A DNA stretch of 64,000 bases from contig NC_057867.1 of assembly GCF_019393635.1 (NCBI RefSeq), forward strand, positions 310,121 to 374,120. Reading direction: 5' to 3'. Below the pieces are notes generated by a model, which saw only the letters and a program-made list of their open reading frames with translations, was not told where the DNA came from and did no database searches. A program made the translations under genes and the position numbers. The DNA comes from Dromiciops gliroides. Taxonomy: Eukaryota; Chordata; Mammalia; Microbiotheria; Microbiotheriidae. Shown in pieces: positions 32,591 through 43,559 of this stretch (positions are counted from its first letter, which is position 1; every line of letters starts with the position of its first letter).

Positions 32591-32952
32591 TGTTAAGGGC
32601 TAAAATTCTAGCTAAACTGTCTAAAATATCTAATGAGTGGTCGCCAATAAATTATAAACTTTAGCAAGAGTTAGACTTTTAAGCATTTATTAAGGAGAAT
32701 AAGAATTTGGTAAAGAGAGAGAAAAAGGCCTAGATTTCTATCTATTAAAGGGAGAGCGCATTTCTAGCTCCCTTCTCCGCCAGAGTCCAGAGGAAAAAGA
32801 GCGTGCGAGACCGAGCGCCAGTCTCTTCCTTCCTCCTCCCACTAGCCCGCGTCACTTCCTGATTCCTGGTCTTGCTCTCAAAGACCTTCGCTTCATGGGC
32901 AGAACTCTTCTACAGTAAGTATCCAGCAGGTGGCGTTATTCCAATCGTTACA
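32591..32952 (-). mobile_element. Right LTR of the palindromic element
   Basis: Inverted copy of the left LTR, 362 bp, differing at one visible base. Sense is right to left. Confidence 0.85.
32923..32935 (+). promoter_or_regulatory. CTCF-type core motif (right arm)
   Basis: CCAGCAGGTGGCG on the plus strand. With the left copy it forms a divergent pair about 1.2 kb apart. Confidence 0.6.
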
Positions 32953-32956
32953 AGAC
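32953..32956. repeat. Target-site duplication AGAC (right)
   Basis: See 31717-31720. Confidence 0.8.
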
Positions 32957-33400
32957 CCCCCAGCCTCTACTGCCTGCCCTTTGAACAAGCCAGAGACAAG
33001 CATCCTGGGGCCCAGTGGTTGGGCTTTTTGTCATAGGGAGCTTCAGTGCTTGTTTATAATTTCAAATTTACATTGAATAAATCACTCACCTCATCAGTAA
33101 TGTGCAGCGATGAAGCCAAAGTAAAAAGCATCAGTGACTCCTACAAAGGCAGGGAATTAAGCTCTGCTGGACTTGCATGGGCTCATCTGTACAACGTGGC
33201 AAGGGGAAAATCGTTTTTGCTTTTTATTCATTTATTATTAAAAATCACTGGGAGGAGGGGCTTCCTCTAGGATTAGGTAGACTACATTTGCACCATATAC
33301 ACCCCAGGTTCTGTGGCTGGTCTGATGGTGGGAGGAAGAGTTGGGTCTTAATTAGCCTTGAAGGATCAAAAATCCTAGGCAACTGTATTAATTGACTTCC
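32957..33400. other. Unique stretch bordering the palindrome
   Basis: No recognised repeat or gene. Right flank of the insertion. Confidence 0.4.
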
Positions 33401-33414
33401 CTCAACAGCAGATA

Positions 33415-33625
33415 GCTTGAGGCCCCTTGGAGCTGTGCCATTTTGGGTTCCAAGGTCCCTTTTATCTCTGGCATTCTGTGATCTGATCCTCCCCACCTCT
33501 GACATTGTCTGTTCCAGGGTCCCTTCCAGCTTTGGCATTCCATATTCTCAGATCTCTGGGTCCTCCCAGACCTCACATTCTCTGACCTAAGGGTGTTCCC
33601 AGCCCTGACATTTTATGATCTGTTA
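33415..33625. repeat. Diverged short tandem repeat, about 35-45 bp unit
   Basis: Repeated pattern 'GGTCCCTT..CTCTGGCATTCTGTGATCTGA' in five or six decayed versions: GGCATTCTGTGATCTGATCC, GACATTGTCTG, GGCATTCCATATTCTCAG, CACATTCTCTGACCTAAG, GACATTTTATGATCTG. Confidence 0.7.
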
Positions 33626-33751
33626 TCTAAGGGTAACATCCCCTGACAATGGTGAGCTCATGTTTAAAATGATCTTAGGGATGATATAATGCCCCATCTC
33701 AATCCACAAGGCTCCCTCTTCTGTAACTTCAAAGGATTTTTGTTTTTTTTT

Positions 33752-33888
33752 AGTGAGGCATTTGGGGTTAAGTGACTTGCCCAGGGTCACACAGCTAGTA
33801 AGTGTTAAGTGTCTGAGGCCGGATTTGAACTCAGGTCCTCCTGACTCGAGGGCTGGTGCTCTATCCACTGCGCCACCTAGCTGCCCCC
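33752..33888 (-). mobile_element. WSINE1 copy
   Basis: TSD CTTCAAAGGATTTTTGTTT / CTTCAAAGGATTTTTTT. Confidence 0.93.
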
Positions 33889-34109
33889 TTCAAAGGATTT
33901 TTTTAGATGAAACATTATGGGTTAAGACAATTCCTGATATTTAGGCAGAGGTTGGACTCCTTGCTTAAATTGACATTTGTATCTATCTCTGTTTAACGGC
34001 TGGCCTCTTAATGGTTGAGGCAAAACTCAGGTTACTAGCAACCTTTGTGTAAATAAAAATCGGATTACTGTATTGTCTAAGACTAGATAGGGATTCAGAG
34101 GGGAAGGTG

Positions 34110-34475
34110 GTGAAGGAGCAGACCTCTTCTTGGAACATTCCTTAGGCCTCAAGCAATGCGCAGAAACAACTAAATGTGTCCTTAGATTCACCTTATGACG
34201 TGTAAACCCCCAAAACACACCTCCAGGGAAAAGGTACCCACCACGGAGGTTGTCTTAGGACCCCAGGAGGTCCAAATTGGGATCGCACCTCCCATGTACC
34301 TCCTTAAGGAGGAGATTAAGATAATGAGGAGATATCCTACATTTTCTCACTATAAATGTAACCATTTTCATCCCCCTCTCCCGGACACATCTCTCTTTGG
34401 GTGATCCTCCCTGTGGTCAGCACAGTATTTTAATAAAACTTGGGAAACTGAGTCACTGAGTCTTGTAATTCCTTT
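34110..34475 (+). mobile_element. LTR (family B, copy 1), fossil
   Basis: Plus-strand LTR with a TATAAAT box (34351-34357) and AATAAA (34432-34437), followed by GGGAAACTGAGTCACTGAGT. The same blocks occur in reverse at 38238-38660. Ends are uncertain. Confidence 0.65.
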
Positions 34476-34489
34476 GGGACACCTTATGA

Positions 34490-35030
34490 TCCATTTGATC
34501 AGTTAAATCCATCCCTATTACTACATCACTTCCTCTTGTCATCCTTCCCTATCTCTTATCTGTTTCTCCTATTATTTCCCTATTGGATAAGATAAATTTT
34601 CATACACAACTGAGTATAGGTATATAGTCTTCCCTCTTTGGAAAGATTCCAGTGAATGATGTTCAAGTGTTGCCCACTAACTCCCCCCAGCCCCAACTTC
34701 CTCCTTCCTTGTAAAAGCTTTTTCTTGTATGCTTCCTTTCTTTTTTCTTTCTTTCCTTCTTTCTTTTTGGTGAGGCAACTGGGGTTAAGTGACTTGCCTA
34801 GAGTCACACAGCTAGAAGGTGTCAAGTGTCTGAGGCTGGATTTGAACTGAGGTCCTCCTGAATCCAGGGTCAGTGCTCTATCCACTGTGCCACCTAGCTG
34901 CCCTTTATGCTTCTTTTCTATGAGAAAATCTCCCCCATTCTATCTCTCCCTTCTCCCAGTGTGTCCTATTATCCCTCCTTGCAGGGCAGTGGTGTTTGGA
35001 GTGAAAACTCTTTCACGAATCATATTGTAT
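34490..35030 (-). mobile_element. L1 LINE fragment (5' ORF2/inter-ORF region, antisense)
   Basis: ATTGGATAAGATAAATTTTC and GTAAAAGCTTTTTCTTG match the antisense order of the L1 5' half. Split by a WSINE1. Confidence 0.6.
34763..34904 (-). mobile_element. WSINE1 copy
   Basis: TSD TATGCTTCCTTTCTT / TATGCTTCTTTTCT. Confidence 0.92.
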
Positions 35031-36596
35031 CAGCTCCAACAACTAAATCCTCATAAGTCCTACTAGAGTTAACAAATAAGAGCAGATTATGTAACAACAA
35101 AAACTAACACCGTGCCTTCTAAGATGTAAGTGGAATAGGGTATTACTTCATAATGACAAGTAAATCTAATTAAACAAATGATCCATCCCTGAAATTTGCT
35201 ATGATTACAATGAAAAAGACCATCAGGGAGACAGAGAAATAGTTCCCATTGATAAACCCTCTCAAAAGTTTAGGTATACTTTAGAACAGAATTTGTAATG
35301 TCATTTTACTAGTAAAATTAGCCTTAACAGAGAAAAGAGGAAGTTCTGGTATACTTGAAACTCTGTCTATTAATGTGGGGCATTTCATCATTAAATTCTT
35401 AAAACTTAAAGGAGCAGCTGGGTGGCGCAGTGGATAGAGCACCAGCCCTGGATTCAGGAGGACCTGAGTTCAAATCTGGCCTCAGACACTTAACACTTAC
35501 TAGCTGTGTGACCCTGGGCAAGTCACTTAACCCCAACTGCCCTGCAAAAAACAAAACAAAACAAAACAAAAAACAAAAAACCTTAAAGGATGTAGTCTTG
35601 AGTCATCTCAAGGAAAGTTACTTTCAGAGAATGAAATACAAAATCTTATTTTGCTAGTAACACAGAGAAATCAGGTCACATTACATCCAGTATTAGGAGA
35701 AGAAGCAGCTATAGCAGCTGCTATAGAAGGCATTCCACAAATAACATAATGGAAAAAGGGAAATTCAAATCTTAATTTTTTGAATATTTGTGTCATAATC
35801 AAACTAAAATATAAACACCTCCAAGATTAACAACAGAATGAAAACTACCCATAATTTAATTGTCTAGAAATATTTAGAAAACAGTACAGATTACCTTGTG
35901 ACCAGATCAAATAAAGCAAAAGCAAATTCAAAAAATTAAAGGGGATTTTCAACAAGTAAAAAGAGCAGAATCAATGTGGAAATAATGAATTCCCAGATCT
36001 TTCTATTCAACCTTGACTATTGTAGAAGTAGTCAGGAAAAGGTTTTTCTCCAAACAGGTTGAATTCCACTAGAACTTTAAAAAAATTTTATGTATACAAA
36101 GTCACCAGATTAAAAATCATATAAGGAAAAATCAATAGCATCAGATAGCCTATTTTGTAATTCTCTTATTGATAGATTTCCTCCAACATAGAGGTACAGG
36201 CACAAATGGTCTTGTTTTTAAATGAGGGTGACAAAACAACATCATATAAGGAGAAATATAACAATCTCCTCAAGGCCTATTCTTCAGATGAAACAGAGGT
36301 AGAGAGAGTACATCAGGCCATTTCAAATGAGTCTATTGACACAATTTTCCAATCAAAAGTTTAATTTACTTATTCATAAACTCTACCTGTCCAAAAGATT
36401 GAGAATGGTGTAAAATTTTGGTACGATTCCTAAATTTACATAGACTCTAGAAAGTACTATGTCTGTAAAATAAGAATTTTCATCTGAATCAATCTGAACA
36501 GAAGGGCCACATCTAGGGACAATTTCTCTCATAATTATTTTGGCCACAAAGCCTGCAGTGAAAGCTTTCAGTTAATCAATAAAATCGAATAGTATC
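35031..36596. other. AT-rich stretch, possibly decayed retroelement interior
   Basis: No open frame of note and no motif I can name. It lies between LTR copies of families B and A, so an old ERV interior is plausible but not shown. A WSINE1 lies at 35411-35580. Confidence 0.35.
35411..35580 (+). mobile_element. WSINE1 copy
   Basis: Full length with an AAAAC-rich tail. CTTAAAGGA occurs on both sides. Confidence 0.92.
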
Positions 36597-36742
36597 GGGG
36601 GCAATTGGTGGCACAGTGGATAGAGCACTGGCCCTGGATTCAGGAGGACCTGAGTTCAAAGCTGGCCTCAGACACTTAACACTTACTAGCTGTGTGACCC
36701 TGGGCAAGTCACTTAAGCCCAATTGCCTCACCAAAAAAAAAA
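36597..36742 (+). mobile_element. WSINE1 copy
   Basis: TSD AAATCGAATAGTAT / AAATCAAATAATAT. Confidence 0.92.
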
Positions 36743-36802
36743 TCAAATAATATGTAGGGTATATAACCTTTGGCAAAATTATAAAACCAATTTACAACGA
36801 TC

Positions 36803-37345
36803 TGGGAGATCTCCAGTCCCCCAGTAAGTTTTATTACTTGTCACAGTTCTACCAATTAGCACTATTCACTTTACTTCTGCTTAGTTCCCACATGCCAGCT
36901 ACACCTTAGTTTATGGCCTGTAATAAAAAACTCCCCTCTCACATGTCAGAACCCCAGTACCTGTCATGGATTAATTGCAGTGAGATAAGGGAGTGATTTC
37001 TGCCTCCCTCTTTCTTTGACATTCCTCAGACTTGTACCCCTTCCCCTTCTCCCCTTTGTTCTTGGACATGTCTCCATACATGGATCACGAGCTGGGCACG
37101 CACCTTGGGTGAGACAGGATTGGATGTTAGATTGTGAGCTCATCCACCCTAGGTGTACGTGGGGACAGTCCTTTTCAAGATGACTATAAAAACCTAGAGG
37201 ATTGGGCCTATCTTTGCAAGACTTCAATGTGTAATTGGGTTTTGCCCGTCCTCGTGAGGATGTAATAAACCTGTCTCTGCTTGACTTGGTGGTCTCCTCG
37301 AGTTATTTGGATCAACTGAGGCAGTTTGTCCCAAACACCTAGGAT
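36803..37345 (+). mobile_element. LTR (family A, copy 2), fossil
   Basis: TATAAAAA box at 37185-37192 and AATAAA at 37264-37269. Closely matches the reverse complement of 523-1080. The 5' side lacks the first part that copy 1 has. Confidence 0.7.
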
Positions 37346-37354
37346 TTACAGGGC

Positions 37355-37810
37355 TCAGTCTAACAAACCTTCTAACATTTTTACACAATCTGTCATAAAA
37401 TTTAATGGGGTTCTCATCTTTTTCCTGTGGTGTCTCTCGGAACTTACTGTAGTTCTCTGGTCTGAGAAAATCTCTATTCTTCTAATTAAATGATCAATAG
37501 AATCTCTTAGTTGTTTCATGTCTGCTATTAAAGAAAACAGTAGAGACTGAGGGAATGTCTCCATTAGGTTAAAACATGTTAGGGCATTCTAAGACATGTT
37601 GGGGGCATTCCCAGTCTTCCTCTTCAGTTTTGAAATAAGAAGGAAGATATGATGGTACATTAAATACTGGATAAAGAATAACAGACACCTTTCTTTGTTT
37701 AATTTTGAGAAATACAAAATTTACTGAGAACTGATTCCCCACCCAGTCCCCTTTTTCCCAGACAAATGAAATGCCTTGGGCTGACCAGTCTTTGTCATTT
37801 CCAGACACTT
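37355..37810 (-). mobile_element. gag-like remnant, fossil
   Basis: Minus-strand translations have short blocks such as SFVWEKGDWVGNQF and NFMTDCVKML in a context between LTRs, which I take for a decayed retroviral gag. It is broken and short. It lies downstream (minus strand) of the family B LTR at 38238-38660, which fits a minus-oriented element. Confidence 0.4.
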
Positions 37811-37888
37811 GATGGACCTTCCCCCAAACAAACTATCCCCTCCCAAAGATTCCCAAGCTTACTTCCTGGACTTTAGGTTATTATGTCC

Positions 37889-38027
37889 TTTTTTTTTTTT
37901 TCTGGGCAATGAGGGTTAAGTGACTTTCCCAGGGTCACACAGCTAGTAAGTGTCAAGTGCCTGAGGCCGGATTTGAACTCAAGTCCTCCTGAATCCAGGG
38001 CCTGTGCTTTATCCACCTAGCTGCCCC
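37889..38027 (-). mobile_element. WSINE1 copy
   Basis: Full length, with a shortened head (ATCCACCTAGCTGCCCC). Confidence 0.9.
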
Positions 38028-38034
38028 GTAGGCA

Positions 38035-38235
38035 TTAAATAGTTTCTGTCTGTGAGAAACTTACTTTTCCCAAGGGCAGTTTCATAGCTCCCTCTGTTCT
38101 GTTACCTCATAAAAACCCTGTCCTCAGTTCCCATCTTTGGGTATTCCTAGCTTCTGAGAGCTTTGCGATACCACGAGCTATAATTCCTCTGCCCCGATTA
38201 AAGACCTTATTTTGATGTGGGCTGGAATTTGGGGT
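38035..38235 (+). mobile_element. Possible LTR fragment (family C), fossil
   Basis: CATAAAAACCCTG box near 38107, then GATTAAAGACC near 38197 in LTR-like order on the plus strand, against the neighbouring minus-strand LTR B. Tentative. Confidence 0.4.
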
Positions 38236-38237
38236 CA

Positions 38238-38660
38238 AATTGATTGTGAGTCATCCCAAAAGAATTACAAGACTCAGCGACTCAGTTTCCCAAGTTTTAT
38301 TGCAATACTGTGGGTGACCACAGGGAGAGAACCAGAATATTGGAATGGCATTTCTTGAATAGTGAAAGGAAAGACAGTTGTATTTATAGTATAGATAAAT
38401 TGATTATCAGTCTCATTATAATAATCTCTAACTTGGGGAGGTACAGGGGAGGGCCTGTCCTCATTATAATATTCTCCACCTAGAGGTGTTTCAGGGGAGG
38501 GCTTGTCCTAATTTGGAGTTCCTGGGGTCCTAAGCCAACCCCCAAGGCGGGTACCTTTTTCAGTGGAGGTGTGTTTTTGGAGTTTACATGTCAGAAGGTG
38601 AATCTGGGGACAAATTTGGCCTTTTCTGCACATGTCTCTTTCTGATTCCAATGGCTAGTT
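38238..38660 (-). mobile_element. LTR (family B, copy 2), fossil
   Basis: Minus-strand copy: AATAAAACTTGGGAAACTGA ends the R region (about 38280-38302) and a TATAAATA box lies near 38381-38388. It pairs with 34110-34475. Confidence 0.65.
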
Positions 38661-39341
38661 TCAAAATATAATCATTTTTCTGTAGAATTTCTATAGCTTT
38701 GTCATTTTAGTCTAAGGTCATCATGGCCTTTCTCCCTCTGTTCCCATTATGGACACTGATTTCTGTGGATACAAGAACCTAGTATAAGTTATCCATTAAC
38801 TGGAGTCTGACTCCCTTTTAGAGCTAATATCTGAATTAAAGCTTGGGTCTTGAGTTTTTCTATCAACCGTTTTTTGCCTCCTACATCAATTTCTCCTATA
38901 TTGATTGTTTCCTTAATTTCCAGGTTAACAATTTCTTCAGAAATGACTGGAATTATTTTGCCCAACTGTATGCCAATAAATTTGACAATCTAAATGAAAT
39001 GGATAAATATTTACAAAAATACAAACTGCCCAGGTTAACTGAAGAGGAAATAAAATCCTTAAATAAGCCCATATTAGAAAAAGAAATTGAACAAGCCATT
39101 AATGAACTCCCTAAGAAAAAATTCCCAGGGCCAGATGGGTTTAGAGGTGAATTCTACCAAACATTTAAAGAACAATTAATTCCAATATTATACAAATTAT
39201 TTGGAAAAATAGGTGAAGAAGGAGTTCTATCAAATTTGTTTTATGACACAAATATGGTGGTGATACCAAAACCAGGCAGAGCAAAACCAGAGGAAGAAAA
39301 TGATAGACCAATTTCCCTAATGGATATTGAGGCTAAAATCT

Positions 39342-39494
39342 TTTTTTTTTTTTTTTTTAGTGAGGCAATTGGGGTCACGTGACCCGCCCAGGGTCACACA
39401 GCCAGTAAGCGCCAAGTGTCTGAGGCCAGATTTGAACTCAGGCCCTCCTGACTCCAGGGCTGGTGCTCTATCCACTGCGCCACCTAGCTGCCTC
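39342..39494 (-). mobile_element. WSINE1 copy inside L1
   Basis: TSD GGCTAAAATCTT / ATGCTAAAATCTT; splits ORF2 of the young L1, so the SINE is younger. Confidence 0.95.
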
Positions 39495-40115
39495 GATGCT
39501 AAAATCTTAAATAAGATATTAGCAAGGAGATTACAGCAAGTGATCACCAGGATAATACACTATGACCAGATGGGATTTATACCAGGAATGCAGGGCTGGT
39601 TCAACATTAGGAAAACTATGAAAATAATCAACCACATCAATAAGAAAACTAACTAAAATCATATGATTATCTCAATAGATGCAGAGAAAGCTTTTGACAA
39701 AATACAGCACCCATTCCTAATAAAAACACTAGAGAGCTTAGGAATAGGTGGAGCTTTGCTTAAAATAATAAGCAGTATCTACCTAAAACCATCAGCAAGC
39801 ATTATATGTAATGGAGATAAGTCAGAGGCCTTCCCAATAAGATCAGGGGTGAAACAGGGATGTCCATTATCACCTCTATTATTTAATATTGTACTAGAAA
39901 TGTCAGCATTAGCAATCAGAGAAAGGAATTAAAGGAATTAGAATAGGCAAGGAGGAAACAAAACTATCACTCTTTGCAGATGATATGATGGTATACTTAG
40001 AGAATCCTAGAGAATCGACACAAAAATTACTTGAAACAATTAACAACTTTAGCAAACATGACCAACAAAGTCCAGCAGCAAGAGATAGAGAAATCCCATT
40101 TAAAGTAACAGTAGA

Positions 40116-40268
40116 GGGGCAGCTAGGTGGTACAGTGGATAGAGCACCAGCCCTGGATTCAGGAGGACCTGAGTTCAAATTTGGCCTCAGACACTTAACA
40201 ATTACTAGCTGTGTGACCCTGGGCAAGTCACTTAACCCCAATTGCCTCATCCAAAAGAAAAAAAAGAA
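40116..40268 (+). mobile_element. WSINE1 copy inside L1
   Basis: TSD AAAGTAACAGTAGA on both sides. Confidence 0.95.
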
Positions 40269-42245
40269 GAACTGGGTAAAGTAACAGTAGATAATATAAA
40301 ATACTTGGGAGTCTACTTGCCAAGACAAACCCAGGAACTCTATGAACACAATTACAAAACACTTTTCACACAAATCAAATCAGATCTAAATAATTGGAAA
40401 GATATCAATTGCCAAGCTAATATAGTAATATAGTAAAAATGACAATTCTACCTAAATTAATTTACTTATTCAGTGCCATACCAACCAGACTACCTAAAAA
40501 TTATTTTATAGAGCTAGAAAAAATAATAACAAAATTCATCTGGAAAAACAAAAAGTCAAGAATATCAATGGAAATAATGAAAAAAAATGCACAGGAAGGT
40601 GGGTTAGCTGTACCAAAACTGGAGCTCTACTGTAAAGCGGCAGTCATCAAAACTATTTGGTACTGGCTAAGAAATAGAGTGGAAGACCAATGGAATAGAC
40701 GAGGCACAGGAGACACAGTAGTAAATGACATTAGTAATGTACTGTTTGATAAACCCAAAGACCCCAGCTTCTGGGATAGGAATTCAGTATTTGACAAAAC
40801 CTGCTGGGAAAACTGGAAGATAGTATGGCAGAAATTAGGCATAGACCAACATCTGATACCTTATACTAAAATAAGGTCAAAATGGATACATGATTTAGAC
40901 ATAAGAGGTGATACCATAGGTAAATTAGGAGAGAAAGGAATAGTCTACCTTTCAGATCTTTGGAAAGGAAAACAGCTTATGACCAAACAAGAGATAGAGA
41001 ATATTATGAAATGCAAAATGGATGATTTTGATTACATTAAATTTAAAAGTTTTTTTTTTACAAACATAAGCAATACATCCAAAATTAGAAGGGATGCAGA
41101 AAGCTGGGAAACAATTTTTATGGCCGGTACTTCTGATAAAGACCTCATTTCTAAAATATATAGGAAACTAAATCAAATTCATAAGAATCCAAGTCATTCC
41201 CCAATTGAGAAATGGTCAAAGGATATGAATAGGCAGTTTTCTGATGAAGAAATCAAAGCTATCTATTCCCATATGAAAAAATGCTCTAGATCACTATTGA
41301 TTAGAGAGATACAAATTAAAACAACTCTGAGGTACCACCTGACACCTATCAGATTGGCTAATATGACAAAAAAGGAAAATAATAAATGTTGGAGAAGCTG
41401 TGGAAAAATTGGAACACTAATGCATTGTTGGTGGAGCTGTGAACTGATCCAACCATTCTGGGGAGCAATTTGGAATTATGCCCAAAGGGCTATAAAGCTG
41501 TGACCCAGCAATACCACTTTGGGGTCTTTTTCCCAAGGAGATCATAGAAAAGGGAAAAGTACCCACATGTTCAAAAATATTTATAGCTGCTCTTTTGGTG
41601 GTGGCAAGGAATTGGAAATTGAGGGGTTGCCTATCAGTTGGGGAATGGCTGAACAAGTTGTGGTATATGAATGTAATGGAATTCTATTGTGCTGTAAGAA
41701 ACAATGAGCAGGAGGAGTTTGAAGAAGCCTGGAAGGACTTGCATGGACTGATGATGAGTGAGATGACCAGAACCAGAAGAACATTGTACACAGTATCATC
41801 AACATTATGTGTTGATCAACTGTGATGGACTGGCTTCTTCTCATCACTGCAATGAATGGTACAGGAGAGTTCCGGGGGACTCATGATGGAGAGGGCTCTC
41901 CAAATCCAGAAAAAAAAAGAACTGTGCAATGTGGATCCTGATTGAACCATACTATTTCTTTTGGGTTTGGTGCTGTTGTTTTTCTATTTTGAGGTTTTTC
42001 CTTTTTGCTCTGATTCTTCTCTTATAGCATGACTGATATAGAAATATGTTTAATGTTGTTATGTATGTGTATATGTGTATATATATATATATTTATTTAT
42101 ATTTATAACCTATATCGGATTGCCTGCTGTCTGGGGGAGGTGGGGAGGGAGGGAGAAAAATTGGAAATTGGAAATCTTATGTAAACAAATGCTGAAAGCT
42201 ATCTCTACATGTAACTGGAAAATAATAAAATACTTTTATTTTTAA

Positions 42246-42800
42246 AAAAGAAATGATTGTAGATAACAATTGTGAATAAACTAAATATTCTGTTTCCAAT
42301 TTCCCTATTTTTAGGAAGGGTTCTAACTTGTCTAGAACACAAAGATCAAAAGTTCCCAAATTTTTTCTAGAGGTTCCTATTCATTTATTTATTTATTTGC
42401 CTACAGTTAGTTCTCCTTTGTCCCATGTCTCTAAAAAAAAATGTATTTAATGGAGAATCTTTAGGAATAGATGTTCTACTCAGCCTAGTTCCCATATCAC
42501 ACAGTGTGGATTGTACTAGGGAAACAGAACCAGATACTATACCTCCCGACAAGGGACTTTTCCACAGTGAGTTCCTCTGATTATACAGATCCCAGGCCCT
42601 ATGGGCCTCTCACAGTGGGCTCCTCTGGTTATACAGATCCTGTGCCCTACCCGGACGTACACACTCTGGTGTTGCTGACCACTTGGACAATTCCACTGTC
42701 TCTTGGCCTATCCACAACTTTTTGAAACCTTAATTCTAATTACTACCCTTTTAACAATTTAAGTCTCTAATTGTCCTAATTTATTTCTGTTTCTCCTTTC
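42246..42800. other. Unique stretch
   Basis: No gene seen. A local duplication: GTGAGTTCCTCTGATTATAC AGATCC near 42567 and GTGGGCTCCTCTGGTTATAC AGATCC near 42616, about 49 bp apart. Confidence 0.5.
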
Positions 42801-42801
42801 C

Positions 42802-42954
42802 TTTTTTTTTTTTTTTTTGCGGGGCAATGGGGGTTAAGTGACTTGCCCAGGGTCACACAGCTAGTAAGTGTCAAGTGGCTGAGGCCGAATTTGAACTCAG
42901 GTCCTCCTGAATCCAGGGCCAGTGCTTTATCCACTGTGCTATCTAGCCGCCCCC
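42802..42954 (-). mobile_element. WSINE1 copy
   Basis: TSD CTCCTTTCCTTTT on both sides. Confidence 0.93.
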
Positions 42955-43105
42955 GCTCTCCTTTCCTTTTTAAAAGCTAAAATCATAAATAATTCTCCTT
43001 CAAACAGAAAGTCAATGATTTCACAGTTTAAAAAAAGAGAACTCTCACAGATCTCATAGGCAGCACAAAAAGCAGAAGTTCTTTTTATTTGTTTTGTTTT
43101 GTTTT

Positions 43106-43236
43106 GTGGGGCAATTAGGGTTAAGTGACTTGCCCAGGGTCACACAGCTAGTGTCAAGTATCTGAGGCTAGATTTGAACTCAGGTCCTCCTGAATCCAAG
43201 GCCAGTGCTTTACCCACTGCACCACCTAGCTGCCCC
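43106..43236 (-). mobile_element. WSINE1 copy
   Basis: TSD AGAAGTTCTTTTTA on both sides; CORE shortened by a few bases. Confidence 0.92.
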
Positions 43237-43262
43237 TAGAAGTTCTTTTTAAAACTGAAACA

Positions 43263-43419
43263 GGGGCAGCTAGATGGCACAGTGGTTAAGCACCGGCCCT
43301 GGATTCAGGAGGACCTGAGTTCAAATCCGGCCTCAGACACTTGACACTTACTAGCTGTGTGACCCTGGGCAAGTCACTTAACCCCCGTTGCCTGCAAAAA
43401 AACAAAAACAAAAAAAAAA
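43263..43419 (+). mobile_element. WSINE1 copy
   Basis: TSD AAAACTGAAACAG on both sides. It sits 26 bp from an opposite-strand WSINE1, giving a SINE inverted repeat (43106-43419). Confidence 0.93.
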
Positions 43420-43559
43420 CTGAAACAGCTCTTTTTTTTTTTAAAGTGAAACCCAGGAACCATGGAGAATAATTTACATCTAGCTTTCTAATTTTTAAAC
43501 CCAATTAAAAATTATTTAGTATCAGAAGGCAAAGAAAAAGTATAAGAAGGAAATGAGTA

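Larger units (their letters stand above)
31721..32952. mobile_element. Palindromic ERV-type element with two inverted LTRs, fossil
   Basis: 1232 bp unit made of two mirror-image arms of 543 bp (31721-32263 and 32410-32952) around a 146 bp GC-rich centre. By eye the arms differ at one base (C/T in a CTCT run near 31947) and have no length difference. Each arm reads, from outside in: 362 bp LTR (TGTAACG...CTTAACA), GA, a primer site matching tRNA-Arg, and about 141 bp of leader-like sequence. A 4 bp direct duplication (AGAC) flanks the whole, so it seems to have integrated as a unit. Both outer ends are U3 ends. No gag, pol or env is present. The near-identity suggests a young insertion or later arm-to-arm gene conversion. 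An assembly artefact is the main alternative, but a simple foldback artefact would not give a direct flank repeat. Confidence 0.85.
38936..42245 (+). mobile_element. Young L1 LINE, 5'-truncated within ORF2
   Basis: Begins inside ORF2 at the block before the reverse transcriptase ([20 protein letters not shown]). Then [15 protein letters not shown] near 39122, [14 protein letters not shown] near 39665, [15 protein letters not shown] near 39846 and the catalytic [10 protein letters not shown] near 39975-40004. A 354-codon frame (40439-41503) covers the C-terminal part to the zinc-knuckle region (CWRSCGKIGTLMHCWWSC). The 3' UTR ends with AATAAAATACTTTTATTT at 42245. Two WSINE1s interrupt it. Frames break near 39655, 39930 and 40058 (a deletion of about 47 bp relative to the L1 at 50.2-52.5 kb). 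It cannot move. Confidence 0.93.

Noticed and set aside
40439-41503. 354-codon frame as a host gene
   Set aside because: It is the C-terminal part of L1 ORF2 in a truncated element, with a second copy at 50.8-52.0 kb.
43106-43419. CRISPR-like array from many repeated SINE segments
   Set aside because: The repeats are dispersed SINEs of about 150 bp with TSDs in a vertebrate genome, not short direct repeats with equal spacers.
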